This document shows positions 1 to 9,760 of a stretch of 64,000 bases of DNA, piece after piece. A program made the position numbers and the translations under genes. The notes under the pieces were generated by a model, which worked only from the letters and a program-made list of their open reading frames with translations, was not told the origin of the DNA and made no database searches. Each line of letters opens with the position of its first letter. The first letter of the stretch is position 1. Source of the stretch: Limnephilus marmoratus (taxonomy: Eukaryota; Arthropoda; Insecta; Trichoptera; Limnephilidae); contig OU862928.1 in NCBI GenBank assembly GCA_917880885.1, forward strand, positions 38,428,962 to 38,492,961, read 5' to 3'.

Positions 1-480
1 ACCCAGCGTAGCCGCTAAACTACTTGAAAACTGGGATGTTTTCTTGCCTTGACGCGAGTAGGCGGTATAAAGGGGCACAAACCATGTTACACAAACCTAG
101 CGTAGCCGCTAAACTACTTGAAAACTGGGATGTTTTCTTGCCTTGACGCGAGTAGGCGGTATAAAGGGGCACAAACCATGTTACACAAACCTAGCGTAGC
201 CGCTAAACTACTTGAAAACTGGGATGTTTTCTTGCCTTGACGCGAGTAGGCGGTATAAAGGGGCACAAACCATGTTACACAAACCTAGCGTAGCCGCTAA
301 ACTACTTGAAAACTGGGATGTTTTCTTGCCTTGACGCGAGCAGGCGGTATAAAGGGGCACAAACCATGTTACACAAACCTAGCGTAGCCGCTAAACTACT
401 TGAAAACTGGGATGTTTTCTTGCCTTGACGCGAGCAGGCGGTATAAAGGGGCACAAACCATGTTACACAAACCTAGCGTA
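1..480. repeat. 94-bp tandem repeat array with a TATA-like motif per unit
   Basis: The string AGCGTAGCC recurs at 5, 99, 193, 287, 381 and 475, giving an exact 94-bp period and five nearly identical units; the sixth breaks off after a few bases. One T/C change (GCGAGTAGG in the first three units, GCGAGCAGG in the last two) marks two unit types. Every unit holds GGTATAAAGGGGC, which looks like a TATA box, followed about 8 nt later by an ATG that opens a 20-codon frame crossing into the next unit. 94 is not a multiple of three, so this is not a coding repeat. The array continues off the left edge. Its origin is not recognised; it could be a subterminal array of a larger element. Confidence 0.95.
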
Positions 481-1794
481 GAAGCTATTGGTCTAAGAAT
501 ACGGCCGTTGAGATAGTCATAATTCATCAGGTTAATGTGTTATGTGATGAATTATCATGTGAGGAAGTATCGTGTCGGAAAGTTTTACGTTATTGATATT
601 ATTGCTTAATGGCAACACTTAATTTTATGTGGTGTAATAATATCTTTGGTGTTTTTCTATGACTTATAGTGTCAGAATGCGTTCAAAATGGCTTGTTTTC
701 CTGTGTGTGTATAGAAAATTTTAAAGTCGTGTAATTCAGTTAATATTGCTTGCCGACGCCTTATTCTTTCAGATTCGGATTTTCCGGCCCATAATTAGTA
801 TATAAAAAAAAAAAATTTATCTAGGACTATCGCCCCTAAACCGAATTTTTTCCGACAACTATTTGCATTCGGGTAGATGGAAAATATTGCATTCAAAATT
901 TCAATTACCAGCATGACATCGCGCCATTTGCAACCGCGAGTTCGGAAAAGAATTGAACTTAGCTCTGCAGTCAGGTATAAAACCATTTAAGTAATTTACA
1001 ATATACTCCACACCGAGCGCGGGGCGCTATTAAGTGTCCCTTGCAACAATGCACGATGCACGTGTTCAAAAGAACATTGGCTGACACCTTTGCGCCACCT
1101 TGTATATTAAGATATCATTTCTGGAGGCCAACTGTCGGGTGATCAACTGTCATGTCACCATTCTCAAAGCATCTTCTCTTACTTCACACGGTGAGAATAA
1201 TCTAATGTTTTCAGATGTTGAAATTCTGGAGTTTTGGGTTTGGAGAGTTCTTTAGACCTCATTTACGCATTATATATGCACAACGACTGTGACATGCACC
1301 AGATGCGATGGTTTAGTGAGATCGTCTCCCGAGGGAGAGCGAATGCTGCCAGTTTAATGGTTGAATGTGCAACAATGCGCTTGTTTTTCACTTCTGAAGT
1401 CTGTCACCGAGTTCGCCACCACTCTTCAGGGGAGGGTCGTGATGGAAGCAGTGTTCTGCCTTCAGTCCTGAAGAGTTTCCTGGACGTGAGTCAATTGAGG
1501 AAGGTTCGTTACTGAGATAATGCATGCGGTTTCACACTAAAGTATGTCCTGAGTCCAGTGGACATGCTTTAGTAGGCCATTCACATAGCTATTTCATTAG
1601 TAAACACATTCCTTGAATGGCTATTCTTTTCATAATTTTTTATTTCTCTCTCTCTCTCTTTGTGTTTCTTGCATCTCTTTTTAGAAAGTTTTTGTCATTT
1701 GATCAAATTATATATAATGTTGTGTAGTTTTTAATTTTATTTTCTCATTATCTCCACACAAAATGCTGAGAGGAAAACAAAATCTCTGCCCATG
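481..1794. other. Unassigned sequence
   Basis: No gene is recognised. An 11-bp inverted repeat (ATAATTCATCA at 519-529 and its complement at 545-555) could form a stem. A (TC)n run lies near 1653-1670. A 93-codon open frame at 1234-1515 resembles nothing known to me and is not called. Confidence 0.5.
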
Positions 1795-1860
1795 TTTGGG
1801 GATGCTGTGTGGAGGGTCTTTTTAGGGAAAGGAAGGAGAGGAAGTTCTGGGAAGGTTCTT
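1795..1860 (+). repeat. SINE-A body fragment
   Basis: A short piece of a dispersed family (called SINE-A here) marked by GGGGATGCTGTGTGGAGGG followed by a purine-rich GGAAAGGAAGGAGAGG tract. The same body recurs near 2150, 11800, 12650 (reverse), 13220, 21610, 26960, 32830 (reverse) and 33510 (reverse). The copy at 26810 has a tRNA-like head. Confidence 0.7.
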
Positions 1861-1862
1861 TA

Positions 1863-2570
1863 AATTAAAGTCGATTGTTCACTTGACGGCTATTGTTATT
1901 GTAATCAATAACAATAGCCGCAAAGTACAATACAATTTGGAAGGCGAGTATGGGTACCGCCGCCCCAGGAACCTTTTATTGGATAACCAACACCTTACCA
2001 ATAACTCACCCCAAGTAGTTCGGTCTTTGACTTTGCAGGGGTGCCCGTGTTCATGGGGTGTGGTTTGTCCAGGTTTTGGCGGCCCCAGCTGCTGCGTGGC
2101 GGGCCGGATCGAGAGTACTTTCTACTCCGGGCCTATGTCATCTTTGAGGATGCTGTGTGGAGGGTCTTTTTAGGAAAGGAGGAGAGGAAGTTCTGGGAAG
2201 GAAAAGGCTATTAGGAGTGGGTAGAAATCTGGGGTTCAGTGTGTCCAGGAGTGACGGAAGTATGAATCTATCTCCAACTGCAATGAAAGGCAATGGGTCG
2301 AGAGAGTCTGGCTGGAGAGTTCAAAAGATCTACCTCAATTTGGGAGGCGGGTATGGTTACCGCCGCCTCGGTAACCATTTATTGGATAACCGACACCTTT
2401 GCCATAGGTCACCCCAAGTGGTTCGCTACGTTTGGTGACTAAGCAGGGGTGCCCGGGTTCCCGGGGCGGCGGTTCCCATATCCGCCTTCCAAATTGTTTT
2501 GTACTTTGCGGCTATTGTTATTGATTACAATAAGAATAGCCGCCAAGTGAATAATCGATTTTAATTGTAA
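1863..2570. repeat. Foldback element with ~105-bp inverted ends
   Basis: The first ~105 bp (1863-1968) reappear as their reverse complement at about 2468-2570 with few mismatches, so the whole segment could fold back. Inside each arm is a second inverted repeat: at 1887-1920 two perfect 15-nt arms beginning CGGCTATTGTTATTG surround a 4-nt loop, and a near copy sits at 2509-2542. The centre contains a SINE-A fragment (about 2120-2290) and two copies of a segment with CACCCCAAGT and GCAGGGGTGCCCG that also appears at 32620-32670. No coding capacity is seen. Confidence 0.8.
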
Positions 2571-2573
2571 GGA

Positions 2574-2885
2574 AATAACTATAGGTATAAATGCATTAAA
2601 AGTGCATTATTTTCCATTTCCAGAAACTAAGAAACTTGTTTCTCTTTGTTGTCTAACTATATAAGTACTACAAAGTTTTTTTTTTACGTGCAAATTAAGA
2701 GGAAATCGAGTGGCGTTATTTCCATACAAACATATTATTCCCCAAATTCTTCTCTGAGTTTTCACACTATTACAAATGTTTTATAATATAATATAAATAT
2801 CGACCACTAGTTTTGCTTTTTTAGACTTTTTTAGTTACTTCTTATAGGAGTTAGGACTTAGGACCCTCTTAAAATCGTTACGATT
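2574..2885. other. AT-rich unassigned sequence
   Basis: Low-complexity AT-rich DNA between the foldback element and the hAT-type element. Nothing is recognised. Confidence 0.5.
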
Positions 2886-2893
2886 GCCTGTTT

Positions 2894-3712
2894 CAGTAGC
2901 GGATTTTGGGGGGGGGGGCACGTGCCCCCCCCAGACTGTATTTTTGTGTACTGTGGAGATTCCATCACAGAACATAGTAAGAAGCTAAAATTGTCTTTAT
3001 TAAACATTAATTTAATTTTTCGATTATTTTGACACTTTCATAAAACTTCCTATAGATACATATTTGAACTTGTAGAAATAAACTTGAAGTATGATACTTC
3101 AAGTTTATTTCTAACAGTAATTGTTGATTTTTTTGCCCGTCCGCCCCTTGTGCCCGCCCAGAAAAAATCCTAACAGTAATTGTTGATTGTTTTGCGCGTC
3201 CGCCCCTTGTGCCCCCCCCCAGAAAAAATCCTAACAGCAATTGTTGATTTTTTGACCGTCCGCCCCTTGTGCCCCCCGCAGAAAAAAAACCTAACAGTAA
3301 TTTATTTATTTATTTATTTATAATTTCTCACCATACATGTGTTCTTTTTTTTTACAAAAATATTAACCTCACTAGGCTAGCAGCCTGTATTGAGGTTAAA
3401 TTCATAAATTTGAGTGGTGCATTTACACACAAATCACTAAAATACAAAAAAAATCACTAAAATACAAAACACTACATCCAAAACACTAAAATATTATATG
3501 CGGAAAGTAAGAAATAACAATATTATATTGGTGACCAGATGGGTAATGAGTAATTGTTGATATTTTGCCCGTCCACCCCTTGTGCCCCCCTCAGGAAAAA
3601 TCCTAACTGTAATTCCCCCTCCCCCAGAAACAAATTCTAACAGTAATAGTTGATTTTTTCGCCCGTCCGCCCCTTGTGCCCCCCCCAGAAAAAAATCCTG
3701 GATCCGCCCTTG
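2894..3712. mobile_element. Non-autonomous hAT-type element (family hAT-M1)
   Basis: The element starts CAGTAGCGGATTTTGGGG and ends with ATCCGCCCTTG, so the ends are imperfect inverted repeats of a CARGGGCGGAT motif. A perfect 8-bp target duplication, GCCTGTTT, flanks it at 2886-2893 and 3713-3720, the size expected for hAT. Inside are four tandem ~60-bp units, each beginning TAACAGYAATTGTTGA (near 3112, 3171, 3231, 3291) and ending in a G/C homopolymer-rich part. Relatives lie at 20667, 22612 (truncated) and 32914. No transposase is present. Confidence 0.9.
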
Positions 3713-5282
3713 GCCTGTTTTAAACGCCATCAACAGAAGTTCAGTATACAAACCGGACGATGTATTAAAAAAAAGCGAAATGTACAGACATAGAATATTT
3801 TCTTCTAATACAGTTGGTAAAAAATTCTTAAAAATCGGTCCAGTTTTGTAGGAGAAAAAAGGGGAATTCAAAACATTGATTTTGACGATTTTATTTAGGT
3901 ATTATCAGCCTAAGGTGCATTTGTCCCTTTCGCTCAGTATTCAGGTTGTAAAAGCAACAGTGACAGCAACAGTTTGGTAAAATAACTGAATCATAATATG
4001 TGAGCCTAGGGGTTTAAATAACCTCAAATTCGCCGGGCATAATACCCTAAAAATTATTTGATTGGAATTTACTTACTTGCTTAAAAAAATATATCAATAG
4101 GATGGAAGTCAGCGCTGATCTAGATGTACAACAAGAGACACCAACCTGGTAGAACGATCGTCTGCTGCATAGGCGACCTTTTGTTTATTTTCCACATGTT
4201 AGAAATGGTGCACAATAGACTCCGGTCCAATTTTTTTTTTTTTAAATAAATGATGACCTTCTAACTTAAATAACTGCATTTTTATTTTAATAGTTAAAAT
4301 AATTGTCAAAGTTTTCATTTTTCAAGATCCCCGAAAACCACCGTATGTATGGTGAATTGTGTCCCGTCATCACTCCTGAAAAGTTACTATAGGATCGGGC
4401 AATCAGCTGATCAACTGCCGCCATTTTGAATTTCGTTGTTCGAAGTATTCTCCCTAGAAGAAGCATTACTATTTTTTTTGTGCAGTAGTTTTTGAATATT
4501 TTCAATAAAAGCGATAAACTAATAAGAGATACCTTTATTTTCTAAACATTATTTAGGCCTAAATAATGTTTCAATAAACACAACAACTAAATCTCTATAA
4601 ACAGTATGTAAATAAACAAATAAATTAATACGATGGCTTGTGTCACACCTTCATTCCCATACAATGACTTCACAGTGACGTCACGACATGACGAACAGTG
4701 ACGTCACCACTAAACATTTCAATAATGCCAACTTGACGGCGCGTTTTTACGACCCAATTAAAAATGGGCTTTTTAATAATTTTTTAAAAACTCTGCGTTT
4801 AACATCATTAAATAAAACTTACATATTCAGAATTAGCGTTTATTGGTCTGTATGAACATATTTTTTTAAAGCCATAATATTTTTCACTGGAGTTCCTTAT
4901 TTGGTAATATTTTATGAGGGACACTGATTAGGTTAAGTTGATCCGGAGAGAGTAAAATTCACAATTCTTCAAATTACAATGATTAGGCAGTTTTAGTTTT
5001 GTCATGTTGCAATAACATTTCAATAAATTAAATTTTGTATCGAAAAAGACATTTCAGCGACATCTATGGTTTGTGGTGATCTATTCGCAGTTCAAACATG
5101 CACATTACATTTTAGTATCCCTGAAAGTACATAGAGACTGCCAAACAACCACTTTGTGATATAACTAGTTTTAATCGGGATCAAAGAAAGTAAAACATTT
5201 TATGATGCCTAACCAATACCTATTGTTCAAATTTCTCGGCGACCATGTTTCCTTATAATATATTGTCCCCGTTTTCTGTATA
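3713..5282. other. Unassigned sequence with CRE-like palindromes
   Basis: No gene is recognised. Near 4000-4020 the motif GTGAGCCTAGGGGTTTAAAT matches, in the other orientation, a dispersed repeat found at 9962 and 14350. Two TGACGTCA palindromes at 4676-4683 and 4699-4706 sit in repeated ACAGTGACGTCAC contexts and resemble cAMP-response elements; no transcription unit next to them was identified. Confidence 0.5.
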
Positions 5283-5835
5283 CCAGCTTGATAAAAGTTT
5301 TAGGACCGGCCATCGTGTGACGATGTTAGTCACCCGATTGGAATTCTTTTTTTTTGTTAGGTTACCACATCAAAATTTCAGCATTATAGCTTGACGCTTA
5401 TAAAAGTTACGCTGTATCGAGTACCTCTACCTTTGTGCGTGTTTTAGATTTTTTTACTTTTAGTCTGAAAATGGTATCAATTTTTAACCACAATAATGCA
5501 CCGTCGTACAATGCAATTCTTATATGTGAGTTTTTGACCAAAAACAACACGAATACATCCAGTTGCCTTAAATTCACCTGATCTGGCTCCCTGCGACTTT
5601 TTCCTGTTCAACTGACTTAATAAACGTTACAGCACCCAAGAGAATGTTATGAAAAATTGAAAATGGCTCTGATGGACATACTGAAAATTGAGTACCAGCG
5701 GTGTGTCAAGGATTAGATCAAGCGCTGGCGTGATAATTGATGGGGAGTACTTTGAAGGGAACCATATCGATTTTGATGAATAAACTTGTATTTTCGATTT
5801 TATGAATAAGGTTATAAAACTTTTTGATCACGGTG
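5283..5835 (+). mobile_element. Decayed mariner remnant
   Basis: The right end ATAAAACTTTTTGATCACGG and the left end GCTTGATAAAAGTTTTA are degenerate inverted repeats of the mariner kind. From 5489 the frame reads HNNAPSYNAILICEFLTKNN, matching the mariner block around the second catalytic aspartate, but that Asp is Asn here. Further fragments before 5760 read like the transposase C-terminus (EYQRC, IKRWRDN) and are interrupted by stops. At about 550 bp the element has lost most of the gene. It differs from the neighbouring mariner at 5871, 35 bp away. Confidence 0.75.
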
Positions 5836-5870
5836 TTATTTATCCATTTCTTGGTCAATTAGTACAAATA

Positions 5871-7128
5871 CAAGGTGGGGTAAAAGTAATCACCCGATGT
5901 TCATTTGCTGTAATTTTTTTTTTAAATGAAAAACTTTGGTTCTGCTTGTGAAATTTGTTTATTTAATCCATTAGAATTTATTTAATCAAGTCGAGAAAAT
6001 GATATTGGCCACGTGGCCGCCGCCAGAGTTGATGACCATACGGGCCCGTTTTATGGCATTTTCCATCACTCTTGCCAGAGCTTCGGGCGACAGGTTCTCG
6101 CATTCCTGGCGAATATTCTCCTTAAGGGCTTCAAGAGTCTGAGGCGTGTTGACGTAAACCCACGACTTCAAAAAACCCCATAAAAAGAAGTCTGAAACGG
6201 TTAAAACGGGAGATCTGGCCGGCCAGTGCAAATCACCAAAACGAGAGGTTAAGCGACCCGGAAATGCTTCTTTCAGAATATTGGTTGTGGCTCGAGCAGT
6301 GTGCGCCGTTGCACTGTCCTGTTGGAACCACATGTTCTACAGTCCCAATTCATTCAACTGAGGATGAAAAAATTCGGTAATCATGGCTCTGTAGCGCTAG
6401 CCGTCCACAGTCGTCGTTTGGCCCGCGGGGTTCTCAAAAAAAATGGCCCGATGACTCCTCCAGCGTAAACAGCACACCACGCAGTAACTTTGATCGGGTG
6501 TAATGGTTCTTCGTGGGTGATACACGGATTTTCGGTGCCCCAGAAATGATTATTTTGTTTATTCACGTAACCGCTAAGATGGAAATGAGCTTCATCGCTC
6601 ATGATAATTTTCAATGAAAAATCGTCCACCTCTTCATTGAGATTCAGGATGGCTTGAGCGTAGGTTATTCGCGCTTGGCGGTCAACAGCTAACAGCTGAT
6701 GCACTGTCTACACTTTGTAAGGGAATATCTTCAAATCTTTCACCAAAATTCTGCAAAATTGCATGGCACGTCGTCTTATCGATGTCAGCAGCAATATTCT
6801 CAGCAGAATGGCTGCTCCGGGGCCGGCCTGCCTTGGGAACATCTCGTGTTGTCCCAGTCTCTTCAAGGCGAGTGGCCAAACGCTGCAGTGTTTGTCCAGT
6901 TGATGTCGGACAGCCAGAAAATCTGCGACGAAATAACAACCGACGAATTGTTTCGCCTTGGAATTCGAATTCCGCCTTGTTCCTCTTATTCTTTGTGGAG
7001 TAAACCGGTTTATGGCTGGTCGATTTGTATTCTGCGTTTGTTTACTTCACAAATGTCAAAACCGAATTTGGCGCATTTGCAAAAGTTATAGCGGTTTCCA
7101 ATAGGATGATTACTTTTGCCCCACCTTG
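5871..7128 (-). mobile_element. Tc1/mariner element, DD41D (rosa-like) type
   Basis: The ends CAAGGTGGGGTAAAAGTAAT and its complement at 7109-7128 form inverted repeats of about 22 bp with one mismatch. A TA dinucleotide precedes the left end; the right TA is not preserved. The 1.26-kb length fits one transposase gene, which is present on the - strand but broken (see 5986-6939). The element lies in a Gclm intron with its right end 87 bp before the acceptor at 7215, so it sits very close to the branch-point region. Confidence 0.9.
5986..6939 (-). pseudogene. Broken DD41D mariner transposase
   Basis: Three overlapping or adjacent - strand frames cover the protein: an N-terminal helix-turn-helix part (6939-6682, containing RRRFSGCPTSTGQTL), a middle part with the first catalytic aspartate in SDEAHF (6704-6381), and a C-terminal part with the second in WFQQDSATAH and the third in VSDFFLWG (6333-5986). 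Counting the residues between the last two aspartates gives 41, the DD41D spacing of the rosa group. The frame shifts between the first and second parts and back again before the third, and a TAG lies just upstream of the third part, so no active enzyme is encoded. In the third block the usual SPD reads SPV. Family assignment rests on spacing and motifs. Confidence 0.85.
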
Positions 7129-7215
7129 TGTTTTGTGTTTTTATAATGTCATTGATCAATATCTTGATTATTTTAAACAGCGATAAATATAATAAAATAT
7201 TTTTTTAACTTGCAG

Positions 7216-7462
7216 CTTGTGGAGAGTCTGCAGATAACCGTGGCCGATTGGGAGAAGAACAAGACAGTGGGGATCGCGGTGACCCAGAATGGGACGGTCG
7301 GAGAGGGGGTGAAAGCGGGGGCGGGTCGGGTCGTGATGTCGCGGCGGCAGGATGACCTTCCCGCCAAGATGGCTGAAGAAGACCGCAAGAACCTGAAGAT
7401 TGGTGTCAAGGTCTTCGTGGAGGATGATAGTATCGCTTCGCTCGTCGACTGCCTTGAAAATG
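7216..7462 (+). CDS. Gclm: Gclm, first visible coding exon
   Basis: Internal coding exon of glutamate-cysteine ligase regulatory (modifier) subunit. The protein binds the catalytic subunit in the cytosol, lowers its Km for glutamate and weakens feedback inhibition by glutathione. The exon follows TTGCAG (acceptor AG at 7214-7215), enters in phase 0 (LVESLQITVADWEKNK) and ends at a GTGAGT donor in phase 1. It aligns in order with the family region after the N-terminal ~35-40 residues: a helix, then a stretch ending KIGVKVFVEDD, equivalent to the KVSAKLFIVES part of the human protein. There is no initiator ATG here, so an upstream exon is missing from what I can recognise. Base composition is clearly more GC-rich than the flanking introns. 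The 3' neighbour exon is 5.6 kb away across many repeats. Confidence 0.88.
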
Positions 7463-7555
7463 GTGAGTTCATTGACACGGCGCAAGGAGCCTAGCAAGGC
7501 CGTAATAAGAGTATGCATGAACTTATTATATACGGGTTTTACATGTCGACGATTC

Positions 7556-7769
7556 ATATTGACGGTCTCGAAGAACAATGTCGGATCTGCTAAAAATTGA
7601 TATTCACTTTTTTATATGCTTATTTCAAAGTCTGTGTTTTCGGAATTTTGAATGAAATAAAAAAACAACGCTTGTATATTTCTTAATGTCAAAAGCAGTA
7701 AAACAGCTTTACTGACAACTACAAAATCCCTAACAAACAATCAACATTGTTCTTCGGGACCGTCAATAT
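7556..7769. mobile_element. Small MITE with 26-bp inverted ends
   Basis: The ends ATATTGACGGTCTCGAAGAA (7556 onward) and its complement (ending at 7769) match over 26 bp with one mismatch. The interior is AT-rich without coding capacity. Target duplication not clear. It lies in the first visible Gclm intron. Confidence 0.75.
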
Positions 7770-8130
7770 CTTAATATATAAAAATGAATGTTACTTTGTT
7801 TGTCCCGTATGCCTTCTTAAAGCATTCATTTGATTGCGATGAAACTTTGGTGATTTGTTATGCCGATGCCTGCGAAGGTTGCTATATTTAATGGTGAGAT
7901 CTGGCATTATGAAATTTATATAATAAATTTAGATTAAATGACGCGCAAGGTGTTTGAAAAATGTGTGTATTTCATATAGTTTAGTGAAAGAGTGGGATGG
8001 CGGGAGGAGAGAGAAACGGGATGCATGGGAAAGGACACTCAGGGGGGGGGGTAGGGAACGAGGTAGGGGCAGAGGGGAGGGATTGCAAAGGAGACATAAT
8101 AGCAGTAGGAGATATAATTTGCAAAATCCA
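7770..8130 (+). repeat. Dispersed arthropod repeat, copy 1
   Basis: Starts with ATATATAAAAATGAATGTTA and runs into a purine-rich tract (GGGAGGAGAGAG and G-runs near 8000-8090). The pyrimidine-rich mirror of this tract appears at 11030-11130 and 44570-44650 beside other parts of the same family. The class of the element is not determined. Confidence 0.55.
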
Positions 8131-8169
8131 TGCTTCTCACACGGACAGATATAAGTGGCCTTCTTACGC

Positions 8170-8475
8170 TTGAAAAACCTTCTGATTTCTTCCGAGTACG
8201 CACCAGAAGAGAAAACCTTCCGATTTATTCATGTATGCACCAGAAGGAAAAACCTTCTGAGTTATTTGTTTACGCACCAGAAGGTAATACCTTCTGATTT
8301 ATTCCAGTACGCACCAGAAAGAAAAACCTTCTGATTTATTCAAGTACGCACCAGAAAGAAAAATCTTCTAATTTATTCGAGTATGTACCAGAAGGAAAAA
8401 CCTTCTGATTTATTCATGTACGCACCAGAAGGAAAAACCTTCTGATTTATTCATGTACACACCAGAAGGAAAAAC
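8170..8475. repeat. 37-bp minisatellite with built-in inverted motif
   Basis: CACCAGAAG or variants recur at 37-bp steps (anchor positions 8200, 8237, 8274, 8311, 8348, 8385, 8422, 8459), giving eight units. Each unit carries CCTTCTG and its exact complement CAGAAGG, so every unit can form a hairpin, and the end of one unit can pair with the start of the next. Units differ by a few substitutions and almost no indels. Confidence 0.95.
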
Positions 8476-9131
8476 AAAAATATTATCTATGCAAAAGCAC
8501 TTCAATAAACAAAATTGTAACACAAACATTCTTTCTTTGATTGGCTTTGCAACGCTTGCCGGGTACTCGCTAATATATTATACAAATAAATTAGTAAACT
8601 TCATTAATGAATTAATACTTACAAAAATGAATCAATATTCTAGAATGTTAACCAGTTTGTCTTTGCCAAATTGTTCATAATCTTGATTAATCAGGGTGGC
8701 CACAGACCTGGAATACCTGGAAAACCTGGAATTATCAGGGAATTTTACTGAACCTGGAATTATCAGGGAAATGTCAGGGAATTTCGAAAAAAATTTATAA
8801 TATCAGGGAATTCCAAAAATAAAACTATATTCGTTATTTTGCGATTTGTGCAACCCCAAAGTTGTGTTTTATTACTTTTACTTGCGACTTGTATAACAAA
8901 AGATATGCCGATAAAGACAAACTAGATAAGTATTTTTTTATTATTATTTTCATTAATGCCCTTGCAACACAATCATGTCATCTAGTTGATGTGTGTGTGT
9001 TTTTATTTTGTGTGTGTAGGTATTTTAACATTTAAATCAAGGTTTTTAGTATTTATAAAATTACATTGTATCACTATTTATACCATAGCTTCGTGTAAAT
9101 ACATAAAAAACCTCTTTCTAAACTTTAGTCG

Positions 9132-9169
9132 AATGCTTATGGTTCAGTTTTCTCTGAACCATAAGCATT
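9132..9169. repeat. Perfect 16-bp hairpin
   Basis: AATGCTTATGGTTCAG is followed by a 6-nt loop (TTTTCT) and its exact reverse complement. A third partial copy, CTTATGGTTCAG, follows at 9172-9183. No gene is attached to it. Confidence 0.9.
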
Positions 9170-9492
9170 TTCTTATGGTTCAGATATGGTTTCTTCTTTT
9201 CTTTTCTTCTACCCAAAGGGTATATTGTTTTAATTATTAATATTCTAAATCTAAACTGTTCCCTAGTATTGTTGCTTATTTCATGTGATATTTTTTTTGT
9301 ATCTCTTCTAATATTAATGTTTTTTTTGTTTATTTTTCTATTTTTGTCCTGTCTTTTCATTTCTTCAGGCGAAATATCATAAATTTGTAACAAGTGTATT
9401 TTGTGTTCAATAGAATTGTAATGCAAAGAAATAATTTATGCTATAGATGACGGAATTCCCTTTATTATTTATTTAACAAACGACATCCCCAT

Positions 9493-9662
9493 AGGGAACG
9501 TACCCATACTACGTGACCAACTTTTTGCACTTTTTAACCCCCCCCTCCCCCCCCCCCCCAGTGACCAAAAACCTAAGCCCCCCGCCGCTCATTTGTACCA
9601 AGCGTGGTATTTTGAAGACCCCCCCCCCGCTGAACAGGTCACGTAGTATGGGTACGTTCCCT
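9493..9662. mobile_element. Nested MITE with perfect 26-bp inverted ends
   Basis: AGGGAACGTACCCATACTAC at the left and its exact complement at the right match over 26 bp. The interior contains C-homopolymer runs (9539-9559, 9619-9629). It lies inside the 8692-9760 element, so it is the younger insertion. Confidence 0.85.
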
Positions 9663-9760
9663 TATATCAAATTAAACATATCATGGAAAAATGTAGAAAC
9701 TGCCCTGGAAAACCTGGAATTATCAGGGAATTTTGAAATCCATTTTTTGTGGCCACCCTG

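Larger units (their letters stand above)
8692..9760. mobile_element. Non-autonomous DNA transposon, CAGGGTGGCCACA ends
   Basis: The element begins CAGGGTGGCCACAGACCTGG and ends TGTGGCCACCCTG, a 13-bp perfect inverted repeat. Both ends also carry CCTGGAAAACCTGGAATTAT and TCAGGGAATTTT subterminal repeats. TTAAT occurs directly outside both ends (8687-8691, 9761-9765); a full 8-bp duplication is not visible. Ends of this form are hAT-like. The 1.07-kb body has no transposase and contains a hairpin (9132) and a nested MITE (9493). Confidence 0.8.

Noticed and set aside
1234..1515. 93-codon frame as a gene
   Set aside because: No recognisable family, flanked by repeats, and length is not unusual by chance.
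7168..7578. Antisense frame over the first visible Gclm exon
   Set aside because: Shadow of the GC-rich exon; no homology and no splice or promoter support.
8170..8475. CRISPR-like regular repeats
   Set aside because: The whole 37-bp unit repeats without unique spacers, and the context is a eukaryotic intron.
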